DNA from: Bacillus luti
GTDB lineage: Bacteria; Bacillota; Bacilli; Bacillales; Bacillaceae_G
Assembly (NCBI RefSeq): GCF_001884105.1
Contig: NZ_MACI01000003.1
Location: forward strand, 62,001-126,000
Direction of reading: 5' to 3'
DNA length: 64,000 nt
The position numbers were made by a program, and so were the translations under genes. Positions 29,420 to 37,375 of this stretch are shown piece after piece (the first letter of the stretch is position 1; each line of letters begins with the position of its first letter). The notes under the pieces were generated by a model that saw only the letters and a list, made by a program, of their open reading frames with translations, made no database searches and was not told the DNA's origin.

Positions 29420-29642
29420 CTTGTCTCTGTCCTTTTACCTGAGAGATTATCCGCTAAAATAGCGGATTTGCTCCTTCGGTGCTCGTTTTCCTCCGCGCTA
29501 CAAAAAAGCGAGAGGGAGTCTCTCCAGAGATTCGTCCCCATGCAGTTCTACTTGTAACCAAGACCTGAGAGTTTCAAAGTTGATTCAGCAACTTTTTGCC
29601 CCGTCGGTAGATCAATAGACCTTCTCCTGAATGGTTCATCCG
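29420..29642 (-). promoter_or_regulatory. Tandem glycine riboswitch (two gcvT-type aptamers)
   Basis: On the minus strand the first aptamer begins near GGATGAACCATTCAGGAGAA, has CCGACGGGGCAAAAAG and ends AAACTCTCAGG; a short linker leads to the second, with CTGCATGGGGACG, CTCTGGAGAGACTC, CACCGAAGGAGCAAATCC and again AATCTCTCAGG. The CCGA-GGGGC/AAGGAGCAA cores and two CTCTCAGG elements are the known marks of tandem glycine aptamers. The terminator and AGCS symporter gene follow. Confidence 0.92.
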
Positions 29643-29745
29643 AATTATAAAATTTATAAAAATATTGATTGTAAATCAATAAAAACATTATAGACAGACA
29701 AAATGTGAAATGCAATCTTTTTTTATTTTAAAATAGTAAACAGTT

Positions 29746-30321
29746 TTATTTTTTTGCAAGTCCTAATTTCTCTTCAACTTCAGTTAAAGTAGATAAAGCG
29801 ATGACAATATGTTGATCTGCAAGCCCTAAAGCATGTCTTGTATTTTCAATTATTGCACTGTTGGGAGTAGAGTTAGTGGTTCCGTCTATAATTAAATCCG
29901 CCGCGTTTTTCATAAATTTAGAAGCAGTCTTAAATTCAGTTGTGAAATAAACTAGTTGTTCTTGTATTTGTACTTCCGATATATTTTCTTTAATTTTCAT
30001 AGTGTCTATTTCGTTCATAATTTTTTCATATTGTTTGGAAATAGCACTCATTGTAACTAATAGTTTATCTCTGTTTACTGAATCTCCGTTCGTGTTAATT
30101 TCTTCCCAAGCAGGTAACCAATCTTTTTCGATGATATCATTATAATTATTAGTTAATTCATTAATTTTAGGTTGCAATTTAGTTTTGAATGTTTTTGTAT
30201 CAACCGTTTCTACAGTGACTTTTTCGTTATTATTTTTATCTTTAATCGTGTAGAAAACTGTACTGGTAATGATAAAAATAGAAATAACAATTGTCCATTT
30301 ATTTAAAAGCAATTTCTTCAA
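29746..30321 (-). CDS. Membrane-anchored extracytoplasmic protein, unknown function
   Basis: A 191-residue protein with a basic start, one hydrophobic segment (about residues 9-25, WTIVISIFIITSTVFYT) and a long polar, helical region with no cysteine lipobox, so it is probably held by an N-terminal anchor with the rest outside. TTG at 30321 is used as start because GGAGG lies nine bases upstream and no ATG fits. The C-terminal part (KTASKFMKNAADLIIDG and RHALGLADQHIVIALSTL) looks like a four-helix bundle. No family was recognised. Confidence 0.6.
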   Translation of the reverse strand: MKKLLLNKWTIVISIFIITSTVFYTIKDKNNNEKVTVETVDTKTFKTKLQPKINELTNNYNDIIEKDWLPAWEEINTNGDSVNRDKLLVTMSAISKQYEKIMNEIDTMKIKENISEVQIQEQLVYFTTEFKTASKFMKNAADLIIDGTTNSTPNSAIIENTRHALGLADQHIVIALSTLTEVEEKLGLAKK

Positions 30322-30476
30322 TGTGTAACGCCTCCAAAGTTAAAAATTCTATAATTACAATATATAACAGTAATGTTATTAAAGGTAGGTAATTTAGGAT
30401 AGAATTAACTATATATACTTAAATAATCGAATTTAGTAAAATGATGAAAGTACTATGCGAGAAGAAAGGGTTTTTA

Positions 30477-30785
30477 TTGAAAATGAATAGAAGAAAACTA
30501 GTTTCAAATATTTCAATTGCTGTGTTATTAGTTAGTTTAATTGCATTCATATTTATGAATAAAGAATCTAAAATTAAAGATTTTCCAGTGCCAATGTCAG
30601 CAATTCATATTAATGATGATAATGAAGAGGATTATAAATATATAAGTGTAATGCCTATTAAGAAGGTAATTGGATGGGAGGACTTAGGCGAAAACGGGCA
30701 TACTGTTAGTTTTAAAAAAGGGGAAAGGAAGGTAACGATATTACATTATCCGGGAGAAATTACATATTATATATTTGAAAAATAA
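30477..30785 (+). CDS. Small membrane-anchored protein, unknown function
   Basis: About 102 residues: a basic N-terminus (KMNRRKLVSN), a hydrophobic helix (ISIAVLLVSLIAFIFM, ~12-27) and a 70-residue polar domain ending YPGEITYYIFEK. GAAAGGG lies six bases before the TTG at 30477; ATG 30483 is an alternative start, and an ATG at 30441 without a good ribosome binding site is less likely. No cysteine is present after the helix, so it is not a lipoprotein. Divergent from another anchored protein, with about 120 bp between. Confidence 0.5.
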   Translation: MKMNRRKLVSNISIAVLLVSLIAFIFMNKESKIKDFPVPMSAIHINDDNEEDYKYISVMPIKKVIGWEDLGENGHTVSFKKGERKVTILHYPGEITYYIFEK

Positions 30786-30795
30786 TTGATAATGA

Positions 30796-30847
30796 AAGAG
30801 ATAGGAAGTGAATAATATTGTAGGATTGTTTACTTCCTATCTTTTTT
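30796..30847 (+). terminator. Rho-independent terminator
   Basis: AGATAGGAAGT and ACTTCCTATCT pair with a 22-base loop and are followed by a T run, directly after the small membrane protein gene. Confidence 0.7.
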
Positions 30848-30930
30848 GAATTTTAATTCTGAATTATTTGAATTATAATTACTATGTGTATAGAATAAAA
30901 TAATATTTAGTATGGAGATGAGATGATAAT

Positions 30931-31749
30931 TTGCCAAGTATAAAAAAGATAGGTCGTTTTTGTCCTACTGATGATGAAGGGTATATTATAAATGATGCAC
31001 ATATTGAAAAAGTTCAACCTATATTTATGGTGGTAATACAAGAAATAAAAAATACCTGTTGTGAATTGTTACAGGATGATTTACACAGTGTTTATATAAG
31101 AGGCTCAATTCCAAGGGGGATTGGAATTGAAGGAATTGCAGATTTAGATGTGATTATAGTGGTACGAAAGGATCCTAAATTAATAGACTTAAGCTGGCGA
31201 AAGAAACTAGAAGTTCAAAGTTTGCAAAAGTTTAATTGTATAGCAGGAGTGGAATTGAGTTTTTACAGTGAAAAAGAAGTGATAAATTCCAAGAGTTTTT
31301 CTTTTATAAGCTTCATGATACAGACACATGGAGTATGTATATTTGGTGAAGATGTAACATTGTCTTTACCTAAATATAAAGTTAGTCAGGAGTTAGCCTA
31401 TGAACACCTTATTCAATTGCGGAAACAAATTGGACAAGCACGCAAAGAATTAATTCATAATAAAGGCGTGGATGATATTGCGGATTGTTGCCGTTGGATA
31501 ATGAAGATCATAATCAGAGCAGGTCTAGCATTAACTATTGATAGAGAAGGGCTGTATTCAAGAGATTTATACCCAGCGTATACACTATTCAGTAAGCATT
31601 TTCCCGAACAAGAAGAAAATATGAGAAAGGCATTACAATATGTAATTGAACCGATAAATGATATAAATGAAATTTTATTATTTTTAAATACGTTTGGTGA
31701 ATGGCTGATAGAAAGAGCGGATGCTTTTTTGAATACTATAGATAACTAG
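30931..31749 (+). CDS. Nucleotidyltransferase-fold protein
   Basis: A 272-residue protein with the polymerase-beta-type active site RGSIPRGIGIEGIADLDV: Gly58-Ser59 followed by Asp71 and Asp73 as metal ligands. The C-terminal ~130 residues are helical. Such proteins move NMP groups to small molecules, antibiotics or proteins; this one resembles stand-alone nucleotidyltransferases of unknown target rather than a known resistance enzyme. TTG 30931 is the start, with GGAG upstream and no usable ATG. It is followed by the relic of a PhzF gene. Confidence 0.75.
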   Translation: MPSIKKIGRFCPTDDEGYIINDAHIEKVQPIFMVVIQEIKNTCCELLQDDLHSVYIRGSIPRGIGIEGIADLDVIIVVRKDPKLIDLSWRKKLEVQSLQKFNCIAGVELSFYSEKEVINSKSFSFISFMIQTHGVCIFGEDVTLSLPKYKVSQELAYEHLIQLRKQIGQARKELIHNKGVDDIADCCRWIMKIIIRAGLALTIDREGLYSRDLYPAYTLFSKHFPEQEENMRKALQYVIEPINDINEILLFLNTFGEWLIERADAFLNTIDN

Positions 31750-31761
31750 AAGAATATAATC

Positions 31762-32047
31762 ATGTTATGTAAACAAACAAATGATCTAAATGTTCGTGAT
31801 TTTGCAGACTATTATGGGATCCCGGAAGATGTGACAACAGGAAGTTCAAATGGATGTTTAGCAGCGTATCTTTTAAAGTATCGTAATTTTTGGAACAGAA
31901 AAGATAAATCTGTGTGTTGAACAAGGATACGAGATGAAAAGGCCTTCTTTAATACATATAAGAGCTGAAGAAATAGAGAGTAAAAATAATATTCGTTTAG
32001 GGGAAAAAGTAGAAAGTATTGCAGATGGGAAATGGAATGTAAGATAA
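31762..32047 (+). pseudogene. C-terminal relic of a PhzF-family isomerase, frameshifted
   Basis: The first frame gives DFADYYGIPEDVTTGSSNG and CLAAYLLKYRNF, which matches the C-terminal PhzF signature (GIPEDPATGSANGCLAAYLLKY in intact relatives, from memory). After a run of five Ts near 31888 the frame shifts, and the rest continues in another frame as GTEKINLCVEQGYEMKRPSL and IHIRAEEIESKNNIRLGEK, to TAA at 32045-32047. The N-terminal two thirds of a normal PhzF protein (about 280-300 residues) are absent. The gene is therefore dead by both deletion and frameshift. Confidence 0.8.
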
Positions 32048-32060
32048 GGGGGAATTAAAA

Positions 32061-32681
32061 ATGTTACTAAAAACAATCTACTGTAAGGTAGCAGAAGAGA
32101 AAAAGGAATTGTTTTCAAGAGCACAAGAAAAATGGCGTGATATACAGCACTTAGATGGTTTTCATGGACAATTTGGTGGATGGAATGAAGAAGAGGCATG
32201 TGTATTTACTTTATGGGAAGATAGAAGTAAATATCAATCATTTATGAATGGTGCTCACGATACAATTTATTTAAATAGTAAACAAGAGGATACGTTCCTT
32301 TCATGTGAAATTGAATTGTTTCAAACGTTATATGATATAACTAATACGCCTTTGAAAGATGTTGTTACAGAAGGATCATTCGTAAGAGTTGCTATATGTG
32401 ATGTAAAGATGGGAAAGGAAAAGTATTTCTTACATAAACAAGAAACAATTTGGAATAAAGGAATGGAAAAAGCAAAAGGGATGTTATGTGGAGTAGTTGG
32501 GAAGTCTTTAAAAACTGAAAATCGTTACATCGTGTTAACTTATTGGAAAGATGAAATGGCACATCAAAATTATGTAGAAGAGATTTTCCCAGAGTTGTAT
32601 AAACTAGCTAATATTCATGAGGATTTAGAAGATATAAGAGGAAAACAAGCTGTATGTAAGGAAGAATGGCTTGTATATTAA
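32061..32681 (+). CDS. YdbC/DUF4937-like protein
   Basis: A 206-residue soluble protein starting MLLKTIYCKVAEEKKELFSR, made of two repeated ferredoxin-like halves: GFHGQFGGWNEEEACVFTLW (~33-52) and GMLCGVVGKSLKTENRYIVL (~139-158) each followed by W.D...Y..F-type helices. This resembles the DUF4937/YdbC family of Bacillus, related to antibiotic-monooxygenase-like dimeric barrels. GGGGGAATT precedes the ATG. No catalytic residue is known. It may once have been co-transcribed with the PhzF gene whose relic ends 13 bp before it. Confidence 0.65.
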   Translation: MLLKTIYCKVAEEKKELFSRAQEKWRDIQHLDGFHGQFGGWNEEEACVFTLWEDRSKYQSFMNGAHDTIYLNSKQEDTFLSCEIELFQTLYDITNTPLKDVVTEGSFVRVAICDVKMGKEKYFLHKQETIWNKGMEKAKGMLCGVVGKSLKTENRYIVLTYWKDEMAHQNYVEEIFPELYKLANIHEDLEDIRGKQAVCKEEWLVY

Positions 32682-32867
32682 GTGTACAAAACGTGCATAA
32701 ATGAATGTATAATAAAGATATTTTCTTATAAATGAGTAATTAATAGAAGACGTCATATACCCTTTCATGTTAATATATTTAAGTTATAATAGAAGGCTTA
32801 CCCTTTTGTATTGTACGGTAGTAGCAGTGTGAGCTTGAAATTTTGTTTAGAAAAGGATGTGCCTAAT

Positions 32868-33575
32868 TTGCGTATCAATAAATTTATTAGTGAAGCTGGA
32901 AAAGCGTCTCGACGTGGAGCAGATAAATTAATTAATGAGAGAAGAGTAATTATTAACGGTAAGGTTGCAAAAATTGGTGACCAAGTAAATCCAGGTGATG
33001 ATGTACGTGTAAATGGAGAGCAACTTCGAATTGCTCGAGATCACGTATATATTGCTTTAAATAAACCAGTAGGTATTACATGTACAAGTGAAAAATCAGT
33101 AAAAGGTAATATTATCGATTTAGTGAATCATCCTTTACGAATTAGTCATATTGGACGTCTCGATAAAGACTCAGATGGCTTAATTTTGTTAACGAATGAT
33201 GGCGATATCGTTAATGAAATTTTACGTGCGGAAAACAAACATGAGAAAGAATATATCGTTTCAGTAGATAAGCCGATTACACCAGAGTTTTTAGAGAAAA
33301 TGGCAGCTGGTGTAAAAATTTTAGATACAAAAACGCTTCCATGTGAGATCACACAGTTATCAAAATATGAGTTCAAAATTATTTTGACACAAGGGCTAAA
33401 TCGCCAAATTCGCCGTATGTGTGAAGCTTTAGGTTATCAAGTATACACGTTAAAACGTACGAGAATTATGAATATTGAATTGAATAATTTACCAATTGGA
33501 CAGTGGAGAGATTTAACGAAGAAAGAGAAAAGACGTCTATTTTCAGACTTAAATTACGAACCACAAGATTGGTAA
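32868..33575 (+). CDS. Ribosomal RNA pseudouridine synthase, RluF/RsuA family
   Basis: The 235-residue protein begins [20 protein letters not shown], an S4-type RNA-binding domain (residues 1-60), and continues with a catalytic domain whose [17 protein letters not shown] (~105-121) contains the catalytic Asp. [15 protein letters not shown] (~183-197) is the RluF/RsuA motif. The family isomerises specific uridines in rRNA. TTG 32868 is the start: it has AAAAGGATG upstream and matches the family N-terminus, whereas the longer frame from 32811 adds residues without homology. A terminator follows at once. Confidence 0.9.
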   Translation: MRINKFISEAGKASRRGADKLINERRVIINGKVAKIGDQVNPGDDVRVNGEQLRIARDHVYIALNKPVGITCTSEKSVKGNIIDLVNHPLRISHIGRLDKDSDGLILLTNDGDIVNEILRAENKHEKEYIVSVDKPITPEFLEKMAAGVKILDTKTLPCEITQLSKYEFKIILTQGLNRQIRRMCEALGYQVYTLKRTRIMNIELNNLPIGQWRDLTKKEKRRLFSDLNYEPQDW

Positions 33576-33587
33576 AATTGTGAAGTG

Positions 33588-33620
33588 AAACCAAAAATCT
33601 ATTTTTGGTTTCTTTTTTTA
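33588..33620 (+). terminator. Rho-independent terminator
   Basis: GAAACCAAAAAT and ATTTTTGGTTTC pair around CT and are followed by seven Ts, 12 bp after the pseudouridine synthase gene. Confidence 0.8.
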
Positions 33621-33644
33621 TTAAATAAAATTTTTTTTTAACAC

Positions 33645-33673
33645 TTGCAAAAATAAAATGAATAAGATATAGT
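33645..33673 (+). promoter_or_regulatory. Promoter of the threonyl-tRNA synthetase leader
   Basis: TTGCAA (33645-33650), a 17-base spacer and TATAGT (33668-33673) lie about 30 bp before the first T-box leader, where the transcription start is expected. Confidence 0.6.
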
Positions 33674-33703
33674 AAATAACAATTAATGGATGTACTTATA
33701 AAA

Positions 33704-33942
33704 GCAAAGAAAAGGACACGAGTTATTTTACCCGGTTATACAGAGAAGGAAGGAAAGCTGAGAACTTCCTAACGCAGAAAAATAACTTACCACCTTAGAG
33801 CTGCACTGGGGAAATTAAGTATCTAGTGCCGTGTAAGCGACGTTATCGCAAAAGAAGCCATTACATTTTGTGATGGGAATCTGGGTGGAACCACGGATAT
33901 AAGCATATTCGTCCCTATTTTAGGGATGAATATGCTTTTTTG
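33704..33942 (+). promoter_or_regulatory. T-box riboswitch 1 (threonine)
   Basis: A full T-box leader: stem I with GAGAAGGAAGG and the AGAACTTCC-type apical elements, a threonine ACC triplet in AATAACTTACCACC as the likely specifier, the T-box TGGGTGGAACCACGG (33882-33895) that binds the tRNA 3' end, and a terminator (AAGCATATTCGTCCCTA and its partner, then Ts) at 33901-33942. Uncharged tRNA-Thr should stabilise the antiterminator and allow read-through into thrS. Confidence 0.92.
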
Positions 33943-33960
33943 CATTCAATTTCATAATAA

Positions 33961-34199
33961 GCGAAGAAAAGGACACGAGTTATTTTATCCGGTTATACAG
34001 AGAAGGAAGGAAAGCTGAGAACTTCCTAACGCAGAAAAATAACTTACCACCTTAGAGCTGCACTGGGGAAACGAAGTATCTAGTGCCGTGTAAACGACGT
34101 TACCGTAAAAGAAGCCATTGTATATTTACGGTGGGAATCTGGGTGGAACCACGGGTATAAGCACGCTCGTCCCTATTTTAGGGATGGGTGTGCTTTTTA
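33961..34199 (+). promoter_or_regulatory. T-box riboswitch 2 (threonine), near-identical tandem copy
   Basis: A second complete leader offset by 257 bp from the first and nearly identical through stem I and the T-box (GGGTGGAACCACGG at 34141-34154). The terminator stem differs from copy 1 in paired positions (AAGCACGCTC with GGGTGTGCTT in place of AAGCATATTC with GAATATGCTT), so its folding is kept. The synthetase ATG follows 23 bp later. Two in series require two tRNA-binding events, sharpening the response. Confidence 0.92.
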
Positions 34200-34221
34200 T
34201 TATGAAATGGAGAGATGAAAA

Positions 34222-36141
34222 ATGAAAGAACAGATGATTGAAATTAAATTTCCGGATGGTAGTGTTAAAGAGTTTGTAAAAGGAATTACTTTAGAAGAAA
34301 TTGCTGGATCCATTAGCAGTAGTTTAAAAAAGAAAGCAGTCGCAGGGAAAGTAAATGATCAGCTTTTTGATTTACGAAGAAACGTTGAGGAAAATGCAAA
34401 AGTTGAAATCATTACTATAGATTCAAATGACGGTGTAGAAATTGCAAGACACTCTGCTGCACATATTTTAGCGCAAGCTGTAAAAAGATTGTATGGTGAT
34501 ATAAATCTTGGAGTAGGGCCTGTTATTGAAAATGGATTTTATTATGATATGGATCTTCCAAGTAGTGTAAACATTGAAGATTTACCAAAAATCGAAAAGG
34601 AAATGAAAAAGATTATAAGTGAAAATATAAATATAGAGCGAGTTGAGGTTTCTCGAGAAGAAGCAGAAAAATTATTTCAAGAAATGAACGATCAATTGAA
34701 ATTAGAACTTTTAGAAGCAATTCCTAATGAGGAAAGTGTAACACTTTATAAACAAGGTGAATTTGTAGATTTATGTAGAGGACCACATTTACCATCTACT
34801 GGTTATTTGAAAGCATTTCAATTAACTCACGTTTCTGGTGCATATTGGCGAGGAGATAGTAACAATCAAGTGCTTCAGCGTATATATGGTGTTGCTTTTG
34901 CTTCTCAAAAAGAGTTAGAAGAGTATTTGCACTTTGTTGAAGAAGCAGCAAAGAGAAATCATCGTAAGTTAGGTAGTGAACTGGAGTTATTTATGTTTTC
35001 TGAAGAGGCACCGGGAATGCCGTTTTATTTACCGAAAGGACAAATTATTCGTAACGAATTAGAAGCATTTTTAAGAGAAATTCAAAAAAAGTACAATTAT
35101 CAAGAAGTACGCACTCCGTTTATGATGAACCAAGAATTATGGGAGAAGTCAGGGCACTGGGGACATTATAAAGATAATATGTATTTCTCAGAAGTGGATA
35201 ATAAAAGTTTTGCATTAAAACCGATGAACTGTCCAGGACATATGCTTATGTTTAAAAATAAATTGCATTCTTATCGTGAATTACCGATCCGTATGTGTGA
35301 GTTCGGTCAAGTGCATCGACATGAATTTAGTGGTGCGTTAAACGGATTATTAAGAGTACGTACTTTCTGCCAAGATGATGCTCATTTATTTGTAACACCA
35401 GAACAAATTGAAGATGAAATTAAATCAGTAATGGCACAAATTGATTACGTATATAAAACTTTTGGATTCGAATATGAAGTAGAGCTGTCTACTCGTCCAG
35501 AAGATTCAATGGGTGACGATAAATTATGGGAGCAAGCAGAAGCGGCGTTAGCAAATGTATTACATTCATTGAATTATAAATATAGACTAAATGAAGGTGA
35601 CGGTGCATTTTACGGACCGAAAATTGATTTCCATATTAAAGATGCTTTAAATAGAAGTCATCAGTGCGGAACAATTCAGCTTGATTTCCAAATGCCAGAG
35701 AAATTTGATTTGAATTATATAGATGAGAAGAATGAAAAGAAAAGACCAGTTGTTATCCATCGAGCAGTTTTAGGATCTTTAGATAGATTTTTAGCAATAT
35801 TAATTGAACACTTTGGAGGTGCGTTCCCAGCATGGGTAGCACCAGTTCAAGTGAAAGTAATTCCAGTTTCGAATGTAGTACATGAACAATATGCAAATGA
35901 GGTTGTAAATAAATTAGCGCAAGCTGGTATTCGTGTTGAGCAGGATATGCGAGATGAAAAATTAGGATATAAAATAAGAGAAGCACAAATGCAAAAAGTA
36001 CCGTATGTTCTTGTTATTGGAGATAAAGAAATGGAAAGTAAAGCTGTAAATGTACGTAAATATGGGGAAGAAAAGTCAGAAGTTGTTTCGCTAAATATAT
36101 TTGTGGCAAATATGGAAGAGGAAATAAAGAATAGAAAATAA
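34222..36141 (+). CDS. thrS: Threonyl-tRNA synthetase
   Basis: A 639-residue class II synthetase that charges tRNA-Thr. Residues ~3-64 form the TGS domain, HSAAH (77-81) begins the editing (second additional) domain, and the catalytic core has the zinc ligand Cys337 in MNCPGHMLMFKN, the motif-2 region IRMCEFGQVHRHE (~364) and FYGPKIDFHIKDAL (~463). The anticodon-binding domain closes the protein. AATGGAGAGATG precedes the ATG. The double T-box control and the lack of infC-rpmI-rplT downstream suggest the equivalent of B. subtilis thrZ rather than its main thrS. Confidence 0.96.
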   Translation: MKEQMIEIKFPDGSVKEFVKGITLEEIAGSISSSLKKKAVAGKVNDQLFDLRRNVEENAKVEIITIDSNDGVEIARHSAAHILAQAVKRLYGDINLGVGPVIENGFYYDMDLPSSVNIEDLPKIEKEMKKIISENINIERVEVSREEAEKLFQEMNDQLKLELLEAIPNEESVTLYKQGEFVDLCRGPHLPSTGYLKAFQLTHVSGAYWRGDSNNQVLQRIYGVAFASQKELEEYLHFVEEAAKRNHRKLGSELELFMFSEEAPGMPFYLPKGQIIRNELEAFLREIQKKYNYQEVRTPFMMNQELWEKSGHWGHYKDNMYFSEVDNKSFALKPMNCPGHMLMFKNKLHSYRELPIRMCEFGQVHRHEFSGALNGLLRVRTFCQDDAHLFVTPEQIEDEIKSVMAQIDYVYKTFGFEYEVELSTRPEDSMGDDKLWEQAEAALANVLHSLNYKYRLNEGDGAFYGPKIDFHIKDALNRSHQCGTIQLDFQMPEKFDLNYIDEKNEKKRPVVIHRAVLGSLDRFLAILIEHFGGAFPAWVAPVQVKVIPVSNVVHEQYANEVVNKLAQAGIRVEQDMRDEKLGYKIREAQMQKVPYVLVIGDKEMESKAVNVRKYGEEKSEVVSLNIFVANMEEEIKNRK

Positions 36142-36196
36142 TAATTGATTAGAAATTACACCATTTTAATAAAGTGAACCCGAATAGTGGTAAATG

Positions 36197-36254
36197 AAAA
36201 AACACCTCCTGAATTGGCATACTAAGTATGTAAATTCAACGGAGGTGTTTTTCA
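36197..36254 (+). terminator. Long hairpin after thrS, possible IS-derived terminator
   Basis: AAATGAAAAAACACCTCC pairs with GGAGGTGTTTTTCATTT (one bulged A), with an inner stem GAATT/AATTC and ATACTTAGTAT-like loop sequence. It can end the thrS message. Just before it, at 36170-36187, AAGTGAACCC resembles the terminal repeat of the IS3-type relic near 37525, so it may derive from an IS end. Confidence 0.55.
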
Positions 36255-36306
36255 TTTGAAGATGAGCGTAAATTGCTCAGAATAAGCAAGGTGGCGAGTG
36301 ATTGAT

Positions 36307-36463
36307 TTTATCCCGCATTAACGGGCAGTAAGACCCCCACCTCAAAATTCAGCTGAAGCAAAGAAGTTAGGTGGGGGATCAACTGCCCGTAAAAGCCCGA
36401 TTGGTTCAACTAATAATCAGTGGGGGATGAACAAAACCCCCACTGATTAAAGTTTCACTTTAT
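36307..36463 (+). mobile_element. bcr1 repeat with TTTAT target duplication
   Basis: A 147-bp core (36312-36458) bounded by TTTAT at 36307-36311 and 36459-36463. It contains two potential long stem-loops: CGGGCAG...CCCCCACC with GGTGGGGGATCAACTGCCCG, and AATCAGTGGGGG with CCCCCACTGATT. About ten bases differ from the copy at 59732-59878, and the length is the same. It lies in the convergent gap between thrS and the PhlG-like gene, touching the large hairpin at 36471. Confidence 0.88.
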
Positions 36464-36470
36464 ATTGACA

Positions 36471-36510
36471 GGCCTCCAGTATTTTAGATGTATCTAAAAC
36501 ACTGGAGGCC
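36471..36510. terminator. 40-bp hairpin, probable bidirectional terminator
   Basis: GGCCTCCAGTATTTTAGAT pairs with ATCTAAAACACTGGAGGCC (one G-T wobble) with a two-base loop, followed by AATTTATTTT on the plus strand. It lies just past the stop of the PhlG-like gene and next to the bcr1 element. Confidence 0.6.
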
Positions 36511-36561
36511 AATTTATTTTCTAGTTAGTCATTTATTAAATGGAAAGCTGGTTAAATTGTC

Positions 36562-37059
36562 TTACAGATTTTCTGCAAACAATTCTGGTAAAAATATACT
36601 GAACTGACTCATTTCTTCTACATTGTGTTTATATAAACCACTTAGATTAATAAATGGGGGTAATCCTTTTGGGAAAATGAATGTAGAAGTCATTACTGTA
36701 CCGTCTTCGGATTTTTCGTATTGGTGTATTACTTGTGAAATTACATGGTCATCATCATCTAAACAGGAACCCATTAAAACATGGCTGTAATGGGTGTTTA
36801 TAGGACAATCTTTAGGATCTTCCCATCTAATTTTTAGTGGGAATTCAAGTCCATCCCCCGCAGATTCAATTGAAGCTGATATGGCTCCTATATGTCCATG
36901 TACTTTAGGGTCAACTAACCATTTAAAATCGACATGTTCTTCTGGGTGCCATAGTTTATATCGTTCAGAGTTATCAATATTATCCCACCACCAGTCAATC
37001 ATTTCTGGTGTTACGTTTTTCAAATCATGTTCAACTACTAGTGATACTTGGTTTTTCAT
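36562..37059 (-). CDS. PhlG-like (DAPG hydrolase family) protein
   Basis: A 165-residue soluble protein starting MKNQVSLVVEHDLKNVTPEM. PEMIDWWWDNIDNSERYKLW and HPEEHVDFKW (~18-47) match what I recall of 2,4-diacetylphloroglucinol hydrolase (PhlG) relatives, which cleave a carbon-carbon bond with a zinc ion; the His and Glu of HPEEH may be metal ligands. It is shorter than classical PhlG (about 290), so it could be a single-domain relative with another substrate. AGGAGG precedes the ATG. A palindromic operator lies 20 bp upstream and the relic of a TetR gene is divergent from it, like the phlG-phlF pairing in pseudomonads. Confidence 0.55.
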   Translation of the reverse strand: MKNQVSLVVEHDLKNVTPEMIDWWWDNIDNSERYKLWHPEEHVDFKWLVDPKVHGHIGAISASIESAGDGLEFPLKIRWEDPKDCPINTHYSHVLMGSCLDDDDHVISQVIHQYEKSEDGTVMTSTFIFPKGLPPFINLSGLYKHNVEEMSQFSIFLPELFAENL

Positions 37060-37079
37060 TTTTGTTCCTCCTATTTTTT

Positions 37080-37098
37080 AACCGACACAGTGTTGGTT
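37080..37098. promoter_or_regulatory. TetR-type operator candidate
   Basis: AACCGACACAGTGTTGGTT is palindromic around a central A, with one mismatch. It lies about 20 bp before the PhlG-like start codon and faces the TetR relic, the usual place for a TetR operator. Confidence 0.6.
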
Positions 37099-37244
37099 AT
37101 TTATATTAAGTATTATAGTAGGTGTATCTTCTAGGTTCAATAAACAGAAATAGCGGATCTGTTGTATTCTGAACAACTTATATAAATATGTCTAGAAAAA
37201 TTTAGGAAGGAAAAATTTACACATCAATGTACTGATATACGTAT

Positions 37245-37375
37245 AGCTCGTCCTAAAGAAGCAATACGTGATGCACGAACTGAATTAATAGATGAGAAAG
37301 GGATTGATTCTATTACATTTAAGGATATTAAATCTAAAGCCAACATTAATCAAGGGACATTTACTCCGAATTAAA
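37245..37375 (+). pseudogene. N-terminal relic of a TetR-family regulator
   Basis: The frame reads AIRDARTELIDEKGIDSITF then KDIKSKANINQGTF, which is the first three helices of a TetR DNA-binding domain. No start codon with a ribosome binding site is clear, and the sequence stops at TPN and then TAA, where IS3-type transposase sequence begins. About 150 residues of a normal TetR protein are missing. It is divergent from the PhlG-like gene and was probably its repressor. Confidence 0.75.

Noticed and set aside
29311-29541. Small minus-strand ORF before the AGCS symporter
   Set aside because: It falls within the second glycine aptamer and the expression platform, and has no coding character.
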